Source: Mediterraneibacter gnavus ATCC 29149 (GTDB taxonomy: Bacteria; Bacillota; Clostridia; Lachnospirales; Lachnospiraceae). Taken from it: a DNA stretch of 64,000 bases. The translations under genes and the position numbers were made by a program. Positions 7,751 to 15,601 of this stretch are shown one piece after another; positions within the stretch are counted from its first letter, which is position 1; each line of letters opens with the position of its first letter. The notes under the pieces are model-generated. The model did no database searches. It saw only the letters and a list, made by a program, of their open reading frames with translations, and was not told the DNA's origin. The stretch covers positions 1,939,001 through 2,003,000 of the forward strand of contig NZ_CP043051.1 of the NCBI RefSeq assembly GCF_008121495.1, read 5' to 3'.

Positions 7751-8710
7751 ATGCACAGAGAATTGTTGGACGCCTTGTCTGTCATTACAGAGGAAGAGCA
7801 GCGGATACTGGATGAACAAAGAGGAATTGATCCACAGCTTTATACAGAGAAAAAGGAACTGATCGTAGACAGCGAAAAATTGTTGAAAAAGGGGAAGCTG
7901 ATACAGGTGCGTCCCCATACGAGATTTGTTAATTTTCCGAAGCATAAGCACAATTATGTAGAAGTGATCTATATGTGTCAGGGAACAACCACTCACATTC
8001 TGAATGGAAGTAAGGTCATTCTGGAGGCGGGGGATCTTCTGTTTTTGAATCAGAATGCAGAACAGGAGATCCTGCCGGCTGGCGAGCAGGATATTGCCGT
8101 CAATTTTATTGTGCTTCCGGAGTTTTTTGACACGGCATTTTCCATGATGGATATGGAAGAGGAAAATGCATTGAAAGAATTTCTGGTAGGTGCACTGTGT
8201 GGGAAGAATGACAATACTTCCTATCTTTATTTTCATGTGGCAGAGATCCTTCCCATCCAGAATCTGGTGGAAAATATGGTGTGGACCATTTTCTATGATC
8301 AGCCAAACAAGAGGCGGTGTAATCAGATCACTATGGGGCTTCTGCTTTTACAGCTTTTAAATCATGTGGATCGAATGGAGACCGGAACTGCAGCATTTGA
8401 CCGGGAATTGACCGGAACAGTGTTTAACTATATCGAAGAACATTATAAAAACGGCAGTCTTTCCGAGTTAGCGGAGATTATGGGATATGATGTGTATTGG
8501 TTAAGCAGGGAGATCAAAAAACGGACCGGAAAAACGTACAAGGAGCTTCTGCAGTCAAGAAGGATGCGGCAGGCAGCATATCTGTTGAAGAACAGCAGGC
8601 TTCCGGTGGCAGATATTATAGAGTCAGTGGGATATGATAACACCAGTTATTTTTTTCGGAAATTTAAGGAGTGTTATGGAGTCAGTCCGAAGATGTATCG
8701 GGATAGTTGA
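7751..8710 (+). CDS. AraC-family regulator with N-terminal cupin domain
   Basis: The N-terminal half (about 50-140) is a cupin-like sensor (RFVNFPKHKHNYVEVIYMCQG). The C-terminal 100 residues carry two helix-turn-helix motifs: LSELAEIMGYDVYWLSREIKK and VADIIESVGYDNTSYFFRKFK, then the family signature ending in GVSPKMYR. The 319-residue length is somewhat above the usual 270-300 because of an N-terminal helical segment. It is the last gene of the HD-ParA-AraC group; no sugar genes adjoin it, so its ligand is unknown. Confidence 0.87.
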   Translation: MHRELLDALSVITEEEQRILDEQRGIDPQLYTEKKELIVDSEKLLKKGKLIQVRPHTRFVNFPKHKHNYVEVIYMCQGTTTHILNGSKVILEAGDLLFLNQNAEQEILPAGEQDIAVNFIVLPEFFDTAFSMMDMEEENALKEFLVGALCGKNDNTSYLYFHVAEILPIQNLVENMVWTIFYDQPNKRRCNQITMGLLLLQLLNHVDRMETGTAAFDRELTGTVFNYIEEHYKNGSLSELAEIMGYDVYWLSREIKKRTGKTYKELLQSRRMRQAAYLLKNSRLPVADIIESVGYDNTSYFFRKFKECYGVSPKMYRDS

Positions 8711-8769
8711 GAGAGGATGAAAAAAGCAGTCAATCCTAAGACTAACTGCTTTGCATAACATTGATTAGT

Positions 8770-9000
8770 TTAATTTTTCAGAGCTTTTTCAGCATATCCC
8801 GTACATAAAACCATTCCAACAAAAGCACATATGACAGAATTAAGAAAATAATATCCAACTAATGAACCAATAATAAATCCGATAAACATACTCGCACTAT
8901 TTTTACTTTTTATTCCATAGTTCTTGATTGTTCTTATACCCAATAACACCATAGCAAATACAATCAGAATAGTAATTACAGTCTGTATTTCATTGCTCAT
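8770..9000 (-). CDS. Small two-helix membrane protein
   Basis: 76 residues with three hydrophobic stretches, VITILIVFAMVLLGI, SMFIGFIIGSLVGYY and VICAFVGMVLCTG. No family is recognised. Its start overlaps by 11 bases the end of the XRE regulator upstream, so the pair is translated together. The region is clearly more AT-rich than the flanks, consistent with recent acquisition. Confidence 0.6.
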   Translation of the reverse strand: MSNEIQTVITILIVFAMVLLGIRTIKNYGIKSKNSASMFIGFIIGSLVGYYFLNSVICAFVGMVLCTGYAEKALKN

Positions 9001-9454
9001 TTTCCTTATCCTCCATAAATGCTAAGATTTCTCGATAAGTCTGAATATCATTGTTCCTTTTTTGTTTGTTCAGTCGCATTGCATAATATATCATAACTCC
9101 TGCAATTAAAAGCCATAATACAATCCCTGACAATTCTAAATAGAGGAACAGCGGGACAGCTGATACAACAGTTAAAATGATTAAAACTGTAAAAATAACA
9201 GTATCTCGCTTAAATCTCCTTACATCATCTTGTTCAACTTGTTTTTCCATTTCGATAACATCTCCTTTTACTAGAATATCAAGAGAAGTATTGAAAAGTT
9301 GACTTAGCATGACAAGACTATTCACATCTGGATAATTCTTCCCATTCTCCCAATTTGAAATTGTCTGTCGAGTTACAAAAATCTTGCTTGCCAATTCCTC
9401 TTGAGAAAGTTTTAAATCTTGTCTGAATTTTTTTATTTGTTTTCCCACGTCCAC
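8990..9454 (-). CDS. XRE-family HTH regulator with two membrane helices
   Basis: Residues 5-60 form a Cro/CI-type helix-turn-helix (LKLSQEELASKIFVTRQTISNWENGKN in parts, with NYPDVNSLVMLSQLFNTSLD). Two hydrophobic helices follow at about 95-130 (TVIFTVLIILTVVSAVPLF and GIVLWLLIAGVMIYY). This HTH-plus-membrane-anchor form is common in Clostridia, paired with a small membrane protein as here, and often responds to envelope stress or controls a transporter (family knowledge). Its operator and target are not evident. AT-rich context. Confidence 0.83.
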   Translation of the reverse strand: MDVGKQIKKFRQDLKLSQEELASKIFVTRQTISNWENGKNYPDVNSLVMLSQLFNTSLDILVKGDVIEMEKQVEQDDVRRFKRDTVIFTVLIILTVVSAVPLFLYLELSGIVLWLLIAGVMIYYAMRLNKQKRNNDIQTYREILAFMEDKENEQ

Positions 9455-9640
9455 TGTTAATACTCCTCCTGCCTCTATCCTATATTATGAGATGTTTTCT
9501 CGCTATCAAATGCCTTTTACATGCCTATAATAAGCCTGCAAAAAATGTTTTACATACGCTAAAATTAAGTATTTTAAAGAGTTCTAAACAATATTCTACC
9601 TCTATGCAGTATCGCCTATAATGAAAATATGCTTTGCCGA

Positions 9641-9814
9641 TTACTTTTTCTGCTGTCCCTGTGGTGCATGGTTCTGTGGATTGCCAGTTTGACCGCCTGT
9701 ATTCTTTAAGATAATATCGTTAGCCTTTACATACCAGTTTATGTCTATGTAGCAGTAATTGAGTTTTTGCTGTTCTTTCAACAGGTTTGAAATAATCCTG
9801 CTCGGGTATTCCAT
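9641..9814 (-). CDS. 57-residue small ORF, probable mobile-element remnant
   Basis: An ATG at 9814 preceded by GAGGAAA leads to a 57-codon frame starting MEYPSRIISNLLKEQQ and ending with a Gln/Asn/Gly-rich tail (GQTGNPQNHAPQGQQKK). I do not recognise the family. Just upstream on this strand, a separate frame ends GKALDRAFSFLWWVIKRK, which looks like the tail of another lost gene. Together with the broken Uma2-like frame this suggests leftovers of an integrative element. About 185 bases between this ORF and the XRE gene are AT-rich and hold nothing I can identify. Confidence 0.4.
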   Translation of the reverse strand: MEYPSRIISNLLKEQQKLNYCYIDINWYVKANDIILKNTGGQTGNPQNHAPQGQQKK

Positions 9815-9832
9815 TCCCTTATTTCCTCTTGA

Positions 9833-10033
9833 TTACCCACCACAGAAAAGAAAAAGCCCTGTCAAGAGCCTTGCCACCATTGGTGGTGATTTGTAATCTG
9901 CAATTTTACGAGAAAGTGAAAATAGAATTTCCTGATGTCTTCGATTTAGAGGTGCCATGAAATAAATTGCTCCATCAATCAGTTCGGCTCGTTGTCCGTC
10001 AGGTAAATTATAGATATCTTCTAATGTATACAT
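9833..10033 (-). pseudogene. 5' fragment of an Uma2-family nuclease-like gene
   Basis: The first 47 or so residues (MYTLEDIYNLPDGQRAELI, DGAIYFMAPLNRRHQEI, FSLSRKIADY) match the start of Uma2-type putative endonucleases (PD-D/ExK fold), which are normally about 180 residues. After RKIADY the similarity stops, and a short unrelated tail runs to a stop at 9833. In another frame the same bases encode the tail of a different protein. The fragment is therefore a deletion or recombination scar. Confidence 0.6.
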
Positions 10034-10053
10034 TTTTTGCTCTGCGATTTCAA

Positions 10054-10917
10054 TTATGAATTAAACTGTGCATATTTTTTCGGAGAAATCCCCACGGCCT
10101 TGGTAAAAGCCTTCAGGTAGTTGCTGTAATCGTTAAACCCGCACGCTTCACAGGCTTCATTGACGGAGTACCCCTGACTGAGCAGAGACTTGGAGATCGT
10201 AATGCGCTTTGCGGTAATGTATTTGTTGATGGTCGTCCCGGTAGTGGCTTTGAAAATGCGGCACAGGTAGGAGCTGCTCAAAAAGAAATGGGCAGAGAGT
10301 TCTTCCAGTGTCAGATTTTCACTGATGTGGGTATTGATATAAGAAAGGATCTCATCTACCTGGGCATGATAGCCGGGGGTTTTTGGTTCCTCTTCTGCGG
10401 AAGAGCGGCACCGTTTATCAAATGCATTGTTGAGAAATACCATCAGTTCCAGAAATGTGGCACGATCCAGGACGTCTTCTCCGAATCCGGAATTGGAGCG
10501 CAGTTTATGAATAAAATAGATAAACCGGGTCTGTTCTTCTGCGGAGAGATGGAGCTGATGCGGCATATCGGTCCCGCGGAACTGAAAACAGTGATTCAGA
10601 TCCGTCTTCTCTGTAGAAATTTGTTTTAAATACTCCGGATCAATGGACAGAATGATCCGTTCATGTTTCTGCTGATCAATCTGTGTCAGATAATGGCTCT
10701 CAAACTGGTTGATCAGAAAAATGTCTCCATCACTGATATCATAAAAATAGTTATCGATCAGAAACTGTTTTCCGCCGGAAATCGAGTAGTAGATTTCATA
10801 GCAGTCATGGATATGCATATCCATCGCTTTCTCATCATTATATAAGTGCGCAAAAGCAAATGTGTGTGTATCCATGCACTGCCGCATGGATTCTTTGCAG
10901 GATATACATTCTTTCAT
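10054..10917 (-). CDS. AraC-family regulator divergent from the kduI operon
   Basis: N-terminal cupin-type sensor (MHIHDCYEIYYSISGGKQFLI) and C-terminal double HTH (LTLEELSAHFFLSSSYLCRIFK; SVNEACEACGFNDYSNYLKAFTKAVGISPKKYA). I start it at 10917 (MKECISCKESM), where AAAGGAG lies 9 bases upstream. The N-terminus has a CxxC (CISC). It is transcribed away from kduI, with about 190 bases of shared upstream DNA, so control of the KduI/KduD operon by a uronate-type inducer is the simplest reading (inference). Confidence 0.87.
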   Translation of the reverse strand: MKECISCKESMRQCMDTHTFAFAHLYNDEKAMDMHIHDCYEIYYSISGGKQFLIDNYFYDISDGDIFLINQFESHYLTQIDQQKHERIILSIDPEYLKQISTEKTDLNHCFQFRGTDMPHQLHLSAEEQTRFIYFIHKLRSNSGFGEDVLDRATFLELMVFLNNAFDKRCRSSAEEEPKTPGYHAQVDEILSYINTHISENLTLEELSAHFFLSSSYLCRIFKATTGTTINKYITAKRITISKSLLSQGYSVNEACEACGFNDYSNYLKAFTKAVGISPKKYAQFNS

Positions 10918-11108
10918 GAAGAATCGCTCCTTTCGTTTGTTCAAAATCGTCCTGTTTTGCTCATATTATAGTTCAGAAGTTCAAAATTTTCAATATTTAC
11001 AGCAAGAAAACACAAGAAATAGGGGAATAATGAATGCTATACTAAGTGCAAGAAATGACACAGATCAGTCAGTCAAAATAAGGGAAATCAAAAAACAGGA
11101 GGATTATC

Positions 11109-11972
11109 ATGGAAGTAAGAACAGCAGCATCACCAAGAGATGTGAAACACTACACAACAGACAGATTAAGAGAGGAATTTCTGATCCAGGATTTATTCCA
11201 GGCAGACAAGATCAATCTGGTATACAGCCACATTGACCGTATTATTACAGGAGCAGCAGTTCCGGTCAATGAAAAACTGGTTCTGACAGCAGGGGATGAG
11301 CTTCGTGCAGAGTACTTCCTTCAGAGAAGAGAACTTGGAATCATCAATATCGGTGGAGATGGAATCATCACAATCGATGGACGTGTTTATGAAGTAAATG
11401 CAAGAGACGGAATGTATGTTGGAAGAGGAGCAAAAGATATTTCATTTGAAAGCAAAGATGCTTCCTGCCCGGCAAAATTCTATATGAACAGTGCACCGGC
11501 ACACGTATCTTACCCGACAGTACATATCAAACTTGAGGGAGAAGCTGAAGAAGGCGTTGTGATCGTAAAAGATGAGAACAAAGTAGAACTTGGAACACTG
11601 GAAGATTCCAACCACAGAATCATCAATAAATATATCGTAACAGGACAGGTAGAAAGCTGTCAGCTGGCGATGGGACTGACAAAACTTCTTCCGGGAAGCG
11701 TATGGAATACAATGCCATCTCATACACATGACAGACGTATGGAAGTATATCTGTACTTTGATATGGATGATGATTCATTCGTAATGCACTACATGGGAGA
11801 ACCACAGGAGACAAGACATATCATCATGCACAATGAAGAAGCAGTGATATCTCCAAGCTGGTCTATCCACTCCGGATGTGGATCCAAAGCGTATACATTC
11901 ATTTGGGGAATGTGCGGAGAAAACCAGGATTACGGCGATATGGACACAATTGCAAACAAAGATCTCAGATAA
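11109..11972 (+). CDS. kduI: 5-dehydro-4-deoxy-D-glucuronate isomerase (KduI)
   Basis: Isomerises 5-keto-4-deoxyuronate, the spontaneous product of unsaturated uronates released from pectin or glycosaminoglycan, to 2,5-diketo-3-deoxygluconate. The bicupin signature is clear: HYTTDRLREEFLIQ at the N-terminus, IGGDGIITIDG, ARDGMYVGRGAKDI, the zinc-site segment MPSHTHDRRMEVYLYFD near residue 203, and SPSWSIHSGCG. Its 287 residues fit the family. The gene opens an operon with kduD 36 bases downstream and a TIM-barrel isomerase third. Strong AGGAGG at the start. Confidence 0.95.
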   Translation: MEVRTAASPRDVKHYTTDRLREEFLIQDLFQADKINLVYSHIDRIITGAAVPVNEKLVLTAGDELRAEYFLQRRELGIINIGGDGIITIDGRVYEVNARDGMYVGRGAKDISFESKDASCPAKFYMNSAPAHVSYPTVHIKLEGEAEEGVVIVKDENKVELGTLEDSNHRIINKYIVTGQVESCQLAMGLTKLLPGSVWNTMPSHTHDRRMEVYLYFDMDDDSFVMHYMGEPQETRHIIMHNEEAVISPSWSIHSGCGSKAYTFIWGMCGENQDYGDMDTIANKDLR

Positions 11973-12008
11973 TAGATTTTAGAATTTAGAAGAGAAGGAG
12001 AAACAGTT

Positions 12009-12800
12009 ATGGTAAATTTTTCACTGGAAGGTAAAATTGCACTGGTCACAGGTGCATCTTACGGAATCGGATTTGGAATCGCTTCTGCATACGCAGAGGC
12101 AGGAGCAACAATCTGCTTTAACGATATTACACAGGAAAAAGTAGATTTAGGACTTGCTGCATACAAAGAGGCCGGAATCGAAGCTCACGGATATGTATGT
12201 GACGTAACAGATGAAGCACAGGTAAAAGCAATGGTTGCAAAGATCAACGAAGAAGTTGGAATCATTGACATCCTTGTAAACAATGCCGGAATCATCATGA
12301 GAAAACCAATGCTGGAAATGGAAGCTGATGAGTTCAGAAAAGTCATCGATGTAGACTTGAATGCACCGTTCATCGTTTCTAAAGCAGTGATTCCGGGAAT
12401 GAAAGAAAAAGGACACGGAAAGATCATCAACATCTGCTCTATGATGAGTGAACTTGGACGTGAGACTGTATCTGCATATGCAGCTGCAAAAGGTGGACTG
12501 AAAATGCTCACAAAGAACATTTGTTCAGAATACGGTGAGTACAACATCCAGTGTAATGGTATCGGACCTGGATACATTGCAACACCACAGACAGCACCAC
12601 TGCGTGAAATTCAGGCAGACGGAAGCAGACATCCATTCGATCAGTTTATCATTTCCAAAACACCTGCTGCAAGATGGGGAACACCGGAAGATCTTCAGGG
12701 ACCAGCAGTATTCCTTGCATCCGATGCATCTGATTTTGTAAATGGACACATTCTGTACGTAGATGGTGGAATCCTGGCATACATTGGAAAACAGCCATAA
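12009..12800 (+). CDS. kduD: 2-dehydro-3-deoxy-D-gluconate 5-dehydrogenase (KduD), SDR family
   Basis: Reduces 2,5-diketo-3-deoxygluconate to 2-keto-3-deoxygluconate (KDG), the step after KduI. Rossmann motif TGASYGIGFGIA near residue 14, NNAG at about 92, catalytic Ser in NICSMMSE and YAAAKGG. The C-terminus (SDFVNGHILYVDGGILAYIG) fits KduD/gluconate 5-dehydrogenase. Placement directly after kduI supports KduD over a generic SDR. AGAAGGAG precedes the start. Confidence 0.92.
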   Translation: MVNFSLEGKIALVTGASYGIGFGIASAYAEAGATICFNDITQEKVDLGLAAYKEAGIEAHGYVCDVTDEAQVKAMVAKINEEVGIIDILVNNAGIIMRKPMLEMEADEFRKVIDVDLNAPFIVSKAVIPGMKEKGHGKIINICSMMSELGRETVSAYAAAKGGLKMLTKNICSEYGEYNIQCNGIGPGYIATPQTAPLREIQADGSRHPFDQFIISKTPAARWGTPEDLQGPAVFLASDASDFVNGHILYVDGGILAYIGKQP

Positions 12801-12835
12801 GAAATTGAAATATAAATAATCAAGAGGAGATCAAT

Positions 12836-13657
12836 ATGTTAGTAGCAGCGAGAACACACGACTATGGAAAACAGCCGGTGGATCACCTGGCAAAACTGTT
12901 GAAATCCGAAGGCATTGAGGCAGCACAGCTTGTGCTGCCAAAAGCATTTTCGGAGATCAATTCTTATGAGGAAGTAACGCCGCAGCTGGTGGAACAGATT
13001 CGTAAAAATTTTGAAGAAGAAAACATCAAAATCCAGATTTTGGGATGTTATATGGATCTTGGAAATCCAGACGATGAAGTGCGGAAAAATGCCGTAGATA
13101 CATTTAAAAAATGTCTGAAATTCAATCAGATCCTGGGAGCGTCCATTGTTGGAACAGAAACTGCGTATCCGCGTCTGAGCCTGGAGGAAAAGAAGATCTG
13201 GCATCCTTATATGATGGACAGTGTTGCCAGACTGGTAGAAGAGGCAGAGCGGCTTGATGTTGATATGGCATTGGAACCGGTCTACTGGCATCCGTTGGAG
13301 GATCTGGAGACAACGGTAGAAGTGTTTGAAAAGATGAACAGCAATCGTCTGAAAATGATCTTTGATCCGGCAAACGTGTTGGAATTCCCGGAGATTGATC
13401 AGAATGCTTACTGGAAAGAATGGCTGGGAGCACTGGGACACAAGATCGAAGCAATCCATATGAAAGATTTTGTAGAAGGTCCGAACAAAGAGTATTGTCC
13501 GGTCTGTCTTGGTGAAGGTGTGATCCGATACGGGGAAATCGTAAAATGGATGAAGCAGCACAAACCGGATATTGTCGTTGTCAGAGAGGAACTGGATCCA
13601 AAGACGGCGCAGAAGGATATTGCGTATATGAGAAGGTTGTGGATGGAGAGTGTTTGA
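12836..13657 (+). CDS. Xylose isomerase-like TIM-barrel sugar isomerase/epimerase
   Basis: A 273-residue AP-endonuclease-2/xylose-isomerase-like TIM barrel. Metal-site features are ALEPVYWHP (Glu), MIFDPANVLEF (Asp), AIHMKDFVEG (His and Asp) and VVREELDP (Glu). The family includes hydroxypyruvate isomerase, tagatose epimerases and inosose enzymes, and the substrate cannot be set by sequence alone. As third gene of the kduI-kduD operon it probably acts on a uronate-derived ketose or ketoacid (inference). A terminator follows. Confidence 0.82.
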   Translation: MLVAARTHDYGKQPVDHLAKLLKSEGIEAAQLVLPKAFSEINSYEEVTPQLVEQIRKNFEEENIKIQILGCYMDLGNPDDEVRKNAVDTFKKCLKFNQILGASIVGTETAYPRLSLEEKKIWHPYMMDSVARLVEEAERLDVDMALEPVYWHPLEDLETTVEVFEKMNSNRLKMIFDPANVLEFPEIDQNAYWKEWLGALGHKIEAIHMKDFVEGPNKEYCPVCLGEGVIRYGEIVKWMKQHKPDIVVVREELDPKTAQKDIAYMRRLWMESV

Positions 13658-13684
13658 AAGAGAATATCTAAACATAAGAAGAAA

Positions 13685-13713
13685 AAAGATGGTTGGTGTC
13701 AGCCATCTTTTTT
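13685..13713 (+). terminator. Intrinsic terminator of the kduI operon
   Basis: AAAGATGGTTG (13685-13695) pairs, with one G-U, with CAGCCATCTTT (13700-13710) around a GTGT loop, followed by a T run. Confidence 0.8.
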
Positions 13714-14021
13714 GATGGAATCAGAAAAATTGAAAAAATATTGCGGTTTAATATGTTTTGTTTCATAAAAAACAAAGAAAAATGCAGAAAAACAATCAGC
13801 ATAACGTCAAAATGGAATTCGGCAATATGCATAAAAATGGAGTGTTAAATTTGTATATAATACACAAAAGGATTGGGAATGATAAAAATAATATGGAAAA
13901 TTGATAAAATGAGCAGATTTGCTGTTTGAATAAAAATGAAATTGGTAAAATTGATAAAAACAACAAGATAATTTGAAAAAATGAGTTTGCGGACAAGATA
14001 GTATGAGAATCAGCTCCCTTC

Positions 14022-14040
14022 ATGTGATACTATTTCACAT
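14022..14040. promoter_or_regulatory. Inverted repeat upstream of the first TRAP operon (candidate operator)
   Basis: ATGTGA-(7 bases)-TCACAT lies about 55 bases before the TRAP binding-protein start. The TTTCACAT half resembles half-sites of the possible KdgR-type boxes at 62007-62042. The rest of the roughly 380-base gap between the terminator at 13713 and the gene at 14094 is AT-rich, with no credible ORF; the TRAP promoter must lie in it, but I cannot pick a convincing -35/-10 pair. Confidence 0.35.
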
Positions 14041-14093
14041 AAAAACAAGGGCCCGAAAAAATAAAAACTGAATCTATGAACAGGAGAGGAAAC

Positions 14094-15134
14094 ATGAAGG
14101 GAATGAAAAAAACAATAGGGATCGTACTCGTGATCGCATTGATCGCAGTAGGAATTTATACCTTTGTGGCAGTAAAAAGCGAGACAAGCAGTGAAAAGGT
14201 GCAGCTTAGAATGGCACATGGACAGGCGGCAGATTCTGAGATCGGAGAGACGATCGAGTATTTATCAGATCTGGCAGCAGAAGACAGTTCCAAGAATCTG
14301 GAAGTGGATATTTATCCGAGTGGTGTACTTGGAGCAGAACCTTCTACGGTAGAGATGGTACAGGCAGGCGTATTGGATATGGCGAAAGTAAGCGCCAATA
14401 CACTGGGACAGTTTGATGAGAGATATTCTATTTTCTCACTGCCATATTTGTTCCGCGATCAGGAACACTATTACAATGCAATGGCAAACAGTGAAGGAAT
14501 TCAGGAACTGTTTGAATCTACAAGGGACAAAGGATACATTGCAATTGGTTATTATGCAAATGGTGCAAGAAATTATTATCTCAAAGAAGATAAGGCAGTG
14601 ACAGATCCTTCTGTTCTGAAAGGAAAGAAAATACGTGCCATGGTCAGCAGTACTTCCATGGAGATGATCGAACTGATGGGCGGCTCACCGGTACCGATGG
14701 CATCCAGTGAAACGTACACGTCTCTTCAGCAGGGCATCGTAGATGGTGCGGAAAATACAGAGCTGGCACTGACAGTTGACAAACATGAAGAGATTGTAAA
14801 ATCTTATACATACACAGAGCATCAGTATTCACCGGATATTTACATTATCAGTACGAAAGTCTGGGACAGCTTAAGCAAAGAACAGCAGGAATATTTAAAA
14901 GAGTGTCTTGTGAAATTGAATGAGAATTTTGTTTCAAAATATCAGCAGATGATGGATGATGCCATTGAAGAAGCACAGGAGCATGGTGTGACTGTTTACA
15001 GAGATATTGATAAGAGTAAATTTATCGAGGCAGTTCAGCCAATGCATGAGGCGTTTGAAAGTAAAGGGGACGCTTACAAGAGCCTCTACGAAGATATTCA
15101 AAAATATGCCGTTGCAGAAGAGGAGGAGAAGTAA
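14094..15134 (+). CDS. dctP: TRAP transporter solute-binding protein (DctP family)
   Basis: Binds an acidic solute outside the membrane for a sodium-driven TRAP transporter. Motifs include RMAHGQAADSE, GAEPSTVEMVQAGVLDMAKV, FSLPYLFRDQEHYY, the carboxylate-binding region GARNYYL, KIRAMVSSTSMEMIELMGGSPVPM and SLQQGIVDGAENTE. The N-terminal hydrophobic segment (about 6-26) has no lipobox Cys, so it is an uncleaved anchor or signal peptide. Start 14094 has AGGAGAGG 5 bases upstream; the earlier ATG at 14076 has none. First gene of dctP-dctQ-dctM; the stop overlaps dctQ. A pectin-derived uronide is the likely cargo by context. Confidence 0.92.
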   Translation: MKGMKKTIGIVLVIALIAVGIYTFVAVKSETSSEKVQLRMAHGQAADSEIGETIEYLSDLAAEDSSKNLEVDIYPSGVLGAEPSTVEMVQAGVLDMAKVSANTLGQFDERYSIFSLPYLFRDQEHYYNAMANSEGIQELFESTRDKGYIAIGYYANGARNYYLKEDKAVTDPSVLKGKKIRAMVSSTSMEMIELMGGSPVPMASSETYTSLQQGIVDGAENTELALTVDKHEEIVKSYTYTEHQYSPDIYIISTKVWDSLSKEQQEYLKECLVKLNENFVSKYQQMMDDAIEEAQEHGVTVYRDIDKSKFIEAVQPMHEAFESKGDAYKSLYEDIQKYAVAEEEEK

Positions 15135-15601
15135 TGAAGATCATAAATAAAATTCTGGGAACAGTGATCTCCGTACTTGTTGCGGTCATGGTTCTTGCCT
15201 GTTGCTGGCAGGTTATCACACGATTTCTGTTAAATGATCCAAGTCAGTGGACGGAGGAATTTTTGAGATACGCACTGATCTGGATGACGATGCTTGGGGC
15301 ACCGTACGCTTATGGAAAAGATCAGCATTTGTCGATTCGTGTGCTGGTGGATAAATTTCAGTCAAAGAATCAGATCCGAACAAAGATCGCAGTAGAGATC
15401 ATCGTATTGATCTTAAGTATTGCAGTATTTATTGTAGGTGGAATCATGGTAACTGCAAACTCAGCAGGACAGATTTCAGCCGCACTGAAACTTCCGATGC
15501 AGGTTTACTATGTATGTATTCCAATCAGTGGATGTCTGATGGTGCTGTATTGTTTGGAGCGTTTGAAAAGATGGTTCACAGAATTAAAGGAGGGAAAATA
15601 A
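15134..15601 (+). CDS. dctQ: TRAP transporter small permease (DctQ family)
   Basis: 155 residues with four hydrophobic helices and the DctQ signatures VITRFLLNDPSQWTEEFLRYALIW (residues about 27-50, in part) and GAPYAYGKDQHLSI. It couples the binding protein to the large permease. The ATG overlaps the dctP stop by one base and the next gene begins one base after its stop, a tight operon. Confidence 0.93.
   Translation: MKIINKILGTVISVLVAVMVLACCWQVITRFLLNDPSQWTEEFLRYALIWMTMLGAPYAYGKDQHLSIRVLVDKFQSKNQIRTKIAVEIIVLILSIAVFIVGGIMVTANSAGQISAALKLPMQVYYVCIPISGCLMVLYCLERLKRWFTELKEGK

Noticed and set aside
13796-14023. 75-codon minus-strand frame in the gap before the first TRAP operon
   Set aside because: Low-complexity Phe/Leu/Ser/Ile composition typical of AT-rich non-coding DNA, with no Shine-Dalgarno.
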